DNA of 6,711 bases, from positions 1-6,711 of the forward strand of contig JBAZGW010000078.1 of assembly GCA_041652635.1 (NCBI GenBank), given 5' to 3'. Under the pieces are notes generated by a model. The model saw nothing but the letters and a program-made list of their open reading frames with translations. It ran no database searches and was not told where the DNA came from. Source of the DNA: Undivivens sp041652635 (GTDB lineage Bacteria > Omnitrophota > Gorgyraeia > Gygaellales > Profunditerraquicolaceae). Shown piece by piece: positions 4,674 through 6,711 of the stretch; within the stretch, counting starts at the first letter, position 1; each line of letters begins with the position of its first letter. Both the position numbers and the translations under genes were made by a program.

Positions 4674-5459
4674 TTATTCCTTACCGCACTGCTTCAGGAA
4701 AGATTCGCAATATATGTTTTTGTTCAAAAGGATATCAGCGGCAGCCAGAGCATTCATCAACTCTCTGTCCGTGGGATCGAGTATCGCCGCGTCAAGCCCG
4801 GAGGCGACCGCCATAGGCAGAAAAACGCGGTTCAGAAGGCCGCGGTTGCGCGAGGACTGCGAAACGTTGCTTAATCCGACCACGCTTTTCAACTGGGGTG
4901 AGATCACTTTGAACTCGCGTATCGCCTCCAGTGCCGCCAAGACCTGCGACTGGGCCACACTTACCGGCATAAGCACCGGGTCCAGATAGATGTTGTCCAG
5001 GGGAAATCCTGTCTCCACGCAAATCTCCACTATCTGCGCCGCCGCTTCCACCCTCGGCCCGCACCCCTGCGGCATTCCGGAAGAACCGACAGTCAAAACT
5101 ATCAGACCGCTTTTATAGCGTCCGGCCAGGTCCAGCAGGCGTTTAAGTCTTTCGGGCTCGGCGGTCGCCGAATTCAACAGGCACGGCCTGCCGGCCGAAC
5201 GCAGCCCGGCTTCCAGCACTTCCGTTTTTCCCGAATCAAGCACCAACAATTTATCCGTGGCCCGGCCAACAGACTCAACCAGCCAGCGCATATCTTCTAC
5301 GGGGTCGCGCGACCCGGGCCCGCAATTAATATCCAGCGCGCCGGCCCCGGAAGCGGCCTGCGCCAAAGCTATCTTACGGATGACCACGTCGTCTTTTTTC
5401 TCGATCGCCCTGCCGACGCGGACGAACATACCGTTGATCAATTCACCTATTACCAGCAT
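4674..5459 (-). CDS. acsE: Methyltetrahydrofolate:corrinoid/iron-sulfur protein methyltransferase
   Basis: A 261-residue cytoplasmic enzyme that transfers the methyl group of 5-methyltetrahydrofolate to Co(I) of the corrinoid/iron-sulfur protein in the Wood-Ljungdahl pathway. It is full length compared with Moorella AcsE (262 aa) and belongs to the pterin-binding TIM-barrel family. Motifs: GELINGMF (5-12), ALDINCGPG (41-49), LVLDSGK (72-78), LLNSATAE (94-101), YLDPVLMP (158-165), GLSNVSQ (195-201), ASGLDAAILD (219-228), and AADILLNKNIYCESF near the end. D75, N96, D160 and N198 match the folate-binding and catalytic positions of the family; N198 corresponds to Moorella N199. The start ATG 5459 lies inside acsD, overlapping it by 17 nt, with GGAAGAG about ten bases upstream, which suggests translational coupling of the enzyme with its methyl acceptor. 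Confidence 0.96.
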   Translation of the reverse strand: MLVIGELINGMFVRVGRAIEKKDDVVIRKIALAQAASGAGALDINCGPGSRDPVEDMRWLVESVGRATDKLLVLDSGKTEVLEAGLRSAGRPCLLNSATAEPERLKRLLDLAGRYKSGLIVLTVGSSGMPQGCGPRVEAAAQIVEICVETGFPLDNIYLDPVLMPVSVAQSQVLAALEAIREFKVISPQLKSVVGLSNVSQSSRNRGLLNRVFLPMAVASGLDAAILDPTDRELMNALAAADILLNKNIYCESFLKQCGKE

Positions 5460-6399
5460 ATTTTTTTATCTCTTCCGCGGCATTGGGATGCCGCATTACC
5501 AGAATATCCGCTCCCGCCTGCAACAATGCCGAAGCCGTGACCGCTTCCCAAAGTATCCCGCGCTTCTCTCTCTCCCCCCAATGGGGAAAGTCAGCCTTTT
5601 CCGCGAAAGCTTCCTTGACCTTCCAGGTTTCCTGACCGGTAAAACAGATAAAAGGACAGGCGACGTTCCTGTCTCCTGAGAGCGCGGCCAGTCTGGCGCG
5701 CTCCATTATCGAATACGCGTATTCCAAACCGTACCCCAGCGCGCCGATAGTCGGATCCATCACTATCCGCTCCAACGGCAGTCCCAGGTCGGAGATCAGG
5801 ATATTAAGCTGTTTGGCGATATTCAGGTCTATCGGAGACTCGGCGATAATGCCGTGCCCGTCGGCGGTCACCGCCGCCGTCAAAGTTTTATAATTCTCCT
5901 GCACCGCGCTGCCGAAAAGGCAGCGCTCGCCTTTCAATACTTCCGAGCATAGAGGCAGAACGGCATTGTCCTTGGCATCGTCCCCGCAGCCACGCACGAT
6001 CAAAGGGACATTGACAGTACCGGCGAGCTTGGCCAGGAACGCGGCTTCCTGATCCGGCGTGCGATTACCGTAATCAGGATGCGCTCCCGCCAGTCTAACG
6101 CAGAGCAATTCGGCGCCGAACTTTTTCACGCAGGCGTCGGCCCATTCCAACGGATTGGAAAGCACGCCGCCGTAAGCCGCCGTCAGGTCCTGCGGCCAGT
6201 CCACGGGAGGGACATCGAATATCTCCAAAGCCACCACGGCAGGATTAGGCAACTCTCCTTCTTTATGCAGGAAAGGCAGAGTCTTTTCTCCTCCCACCTT
6301 GACCACCGAACCGCGGGTGCCGCCCTCCTGTTTGGCAGCGCCGATCACAAAAGTAAAAACTTCTCCCTGCCATTTTTCGATCATCTGTTCTTGCGGCAT
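5443..6399 (-). CDS. acsD: Corrinoid/iron-sulfur protein small subunit (CODH/ACS delta)
   Basis: A 318-residue cytoplasmic subunit of the heterodimeric corrinoid/iron-sulfur protein, which carries the methyl group from AcsE to acetyl-CoA synthase. Family motifs are continuous: KVGGEKTLPFLHKEGE (34-49), VALEIFD (56-62), VPLIVRGCG (131-139), SPIDLNIAKQLN (188-199), MDPTIGALGYGLEYAYSIMER (214-234), LAALSGD (237-243), ETWKVKEAF (257-265) and ADILVMRHPNA (297-307). I chose ATG 6399 because GGAGAGG lies five bases upstream and MPQEQ...EKWQGEV is the usual family start. An in-frame ATG at 6435 would add twelve residues but has only a poor ribosome site. The gene overlaps acsE by 17 nt. The large subunit (acsC) is not beside it in this window, although the two subunits act together. 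Confidence 0.96.
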   Translation of the reverse strand: MPQEQMIEKWQGEVFTFVIGAAKQEGGTRGSVVKVGGEKTLPFLHKEGELPNPAVVALEIFDVPPVDWPQDLTAAYGGVLSNPLEWADACVKKFGAELLCVRLAGAHPDYGNRTPDQEAAFLAKLAGTVNVPLIVRGCGDDAKDNAVLPLCSEVLKGERCLFGSAVQENYKTLTAAVTADGHGIIAESPIDLNIAKQLNILISDLGLPLERIVMDPTIGALGYGLEYAYSIMERARLAALSGDRNVACPFICFTGQETWKVKEAFAEKADFPHWGEREKRGILWEAVTASALLQAGADILVMRHPNAAEEIKKYAGNR

Positions 6400-6404
6400 T
6401 TTCG

Positions 6405-6411
6405 CCTCTCC
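6405..6411 (-). promoter_or_regulatory. Shine-Dalgarno that decides the acsD start
   Basis: GGAGAGG on the minus strand, five bases (CGAAA) before ATG 6399. The alternative ATG 6435 has no comparable site. The sequence TAGAAT at 6442-6437 could be a -10 box whose transcript would start near 6430, downstream of ATG 6435. That would also favour the inner start, but no matching -35 box is visible. Confidence 0.75.
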
Positions 6412-6476
6412 GGATATATCGGTCTTTGTCAGCATTATTCTACCATAAATTAAGGGATCCTACTCTAAGAATGAAT

Positions 6477-6536
6477 ATTCCACGGGCTAATTCCACGGGC
6501 TAATCCTTCGACCTTGCTCAGGACAGGCGCCCGTGG
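6477..6536. repeat. Tandem 13-mer plus inverted repeat around a dispersed element
   Basis: ATTCCACGGGCTA occurs twice in a row (6477-6489 and 6490-6502). CCACGGGC of the second unit (6493-6500) is the exact reverse complement of GCCCGTGG at 6529-6536. Between the arms lies ATCCTTCG...GCTCAGGA (6503-6523), the third copy of the core also found at 76-95 and 2441-2460. The whole could fold as a long hairpin just upstream of acsD. Confidence 0.75.
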
Positions 6537-6621
6537 TTTCTTTTCTGAATTATTACCCGCCATTAGTGATTTGGCGAGACTTTGCCCGCCGTAAAATACT
6601 GGCAACGGCCAGGGTAACGAA

Positions 6622-6690
6622 GCCCGTATCGGTTTTTGGTTACGGTAACGTCCTAAAAGCCGTCTCCGAATGACGATTAACGATACGGGC
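6622..6690. repeat. Perfect 10-bp inverted repeat
   Basis: GCCCGTATCG (6622-6631) and CGATACGGGC (6681-6690) are exact reverse complements, 49 bases apart. The interval contains GGTTACGGTAACG (6638-6650), itself built of short inverted TTACGGTAA-like pieces. It may be part of another dispersed repeat that continues past the window edge. Confidence 0.6.
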
Positions 6691-6711
6691 ATCGTAGCCC
6701 TTACCGAAAGA

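Larger units (their letters stand above)
6436..6711. other. Non-coding, repeat-rich region upstream of acsD
   Basis: No protein or RNA gene is supported. A 75-codon minus-strand frame here reads straight through a dispersed repeat (peptide PVLSKVEG), has no ribosome site and no recognisable domain. The stretch holds a tandem 13-mer, an 8-bp inverted repeat, a dispersed element and a perfect 10-bp inverted repeat, described separately. Any promoter of the acs-led unit must lie here unless transcription enters from beyond the window edge. Confidence 0.6.

Noticed and set aside
6465..6692. Minus-strand frame of 75 codons upstream of acsD
   Set aside because: It runs through the tandem 13-mer and a dispersed repeat that yields the peptide PVLSKVEG, has no ribosome site and no domain.
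6670..6711. Plus-strand ATG frame running off the right edge
   Set aside because: Only 14 codons are visible and no ribosome site precedes it, so a gene start cannot be supported.

Overview
The window looks like bacterial chromosome from an anaerobe that uses the Wood-Ljungdahl (reductive acetyl-CoA) pathway. Two adjacent genes encode the small subunit of the corrinoid/iron-sulfur protein (acsD) and the methyltetrahydrofolate:corrinoid methyltransferase (acsE). The coding style, an undecaprenol/diacylglycerol kinase, a HAMP-only membrane protein, a DUF362 ferredoxin-like protein and the many short intergenic repeats fit an uncultivated lineage such as Omnitrophota. That placement is an inference and cannot be proved from this window.

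All recognisable genes lie on the minus strand. From right to left: (1) 6400-6711 is non-coding and repeat-rich. (2) A compact run of six genes, 6399 down to 2699, with gaps of 57 nt or less and one 17-nt overlap: acsD, acsE, a DgkA-family lipid kinase, a two-TM HAMP protein, a small exported protein with an internal repeat, and a small two-TM protein. They probably form one transcription unit. (3) 2580-2700 holds a heptamer tandem repeat and a plausible promoter for the next gene. (4) A tRNA with anticodon CAT, most likely elongator tRNA-Met, at 2487-2563. (5) About 600 bp (1880-2486) with no protein gene but packed with hairpins, palindromes and dispersed repeats, including a 24-bp near-copy of the tRNA 3' end and a good intrinsic terminator. 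(6) A two-gene unit: a MscS-type channel that ends right after its beta domain, and a DUF362/4Fe-4S protein whose stop codon lies inside a 25-bp repeat. (7) A MITE-like foldback element at the left edge.

Functionally, AcsE moves the methyl group of methyl-tetrahydrofolate to the cobalt of the corrinoid/iron-sulfur protein, of which AcsD is one half. The large subunit (AcsC) and acetyl-CoA synthase (AcsB) are not in the window. The four genes behind acsE are envelope-related and have no obvious metabolic link to the pathway.

The most unusual part is the segment downstream of the tRNA. A 3'-end tRNA copy 348 bp from the real one, hairpin-dense DNA between them, a second pair of identical 25-bp direct repeats bracketing the truncated mscS and DUF362 genes, and a MITE beyond suggest a mosaic built by repeated insertion at a tRNA gene. 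No integrase or transposase is visible, so the mechanism is unproven.
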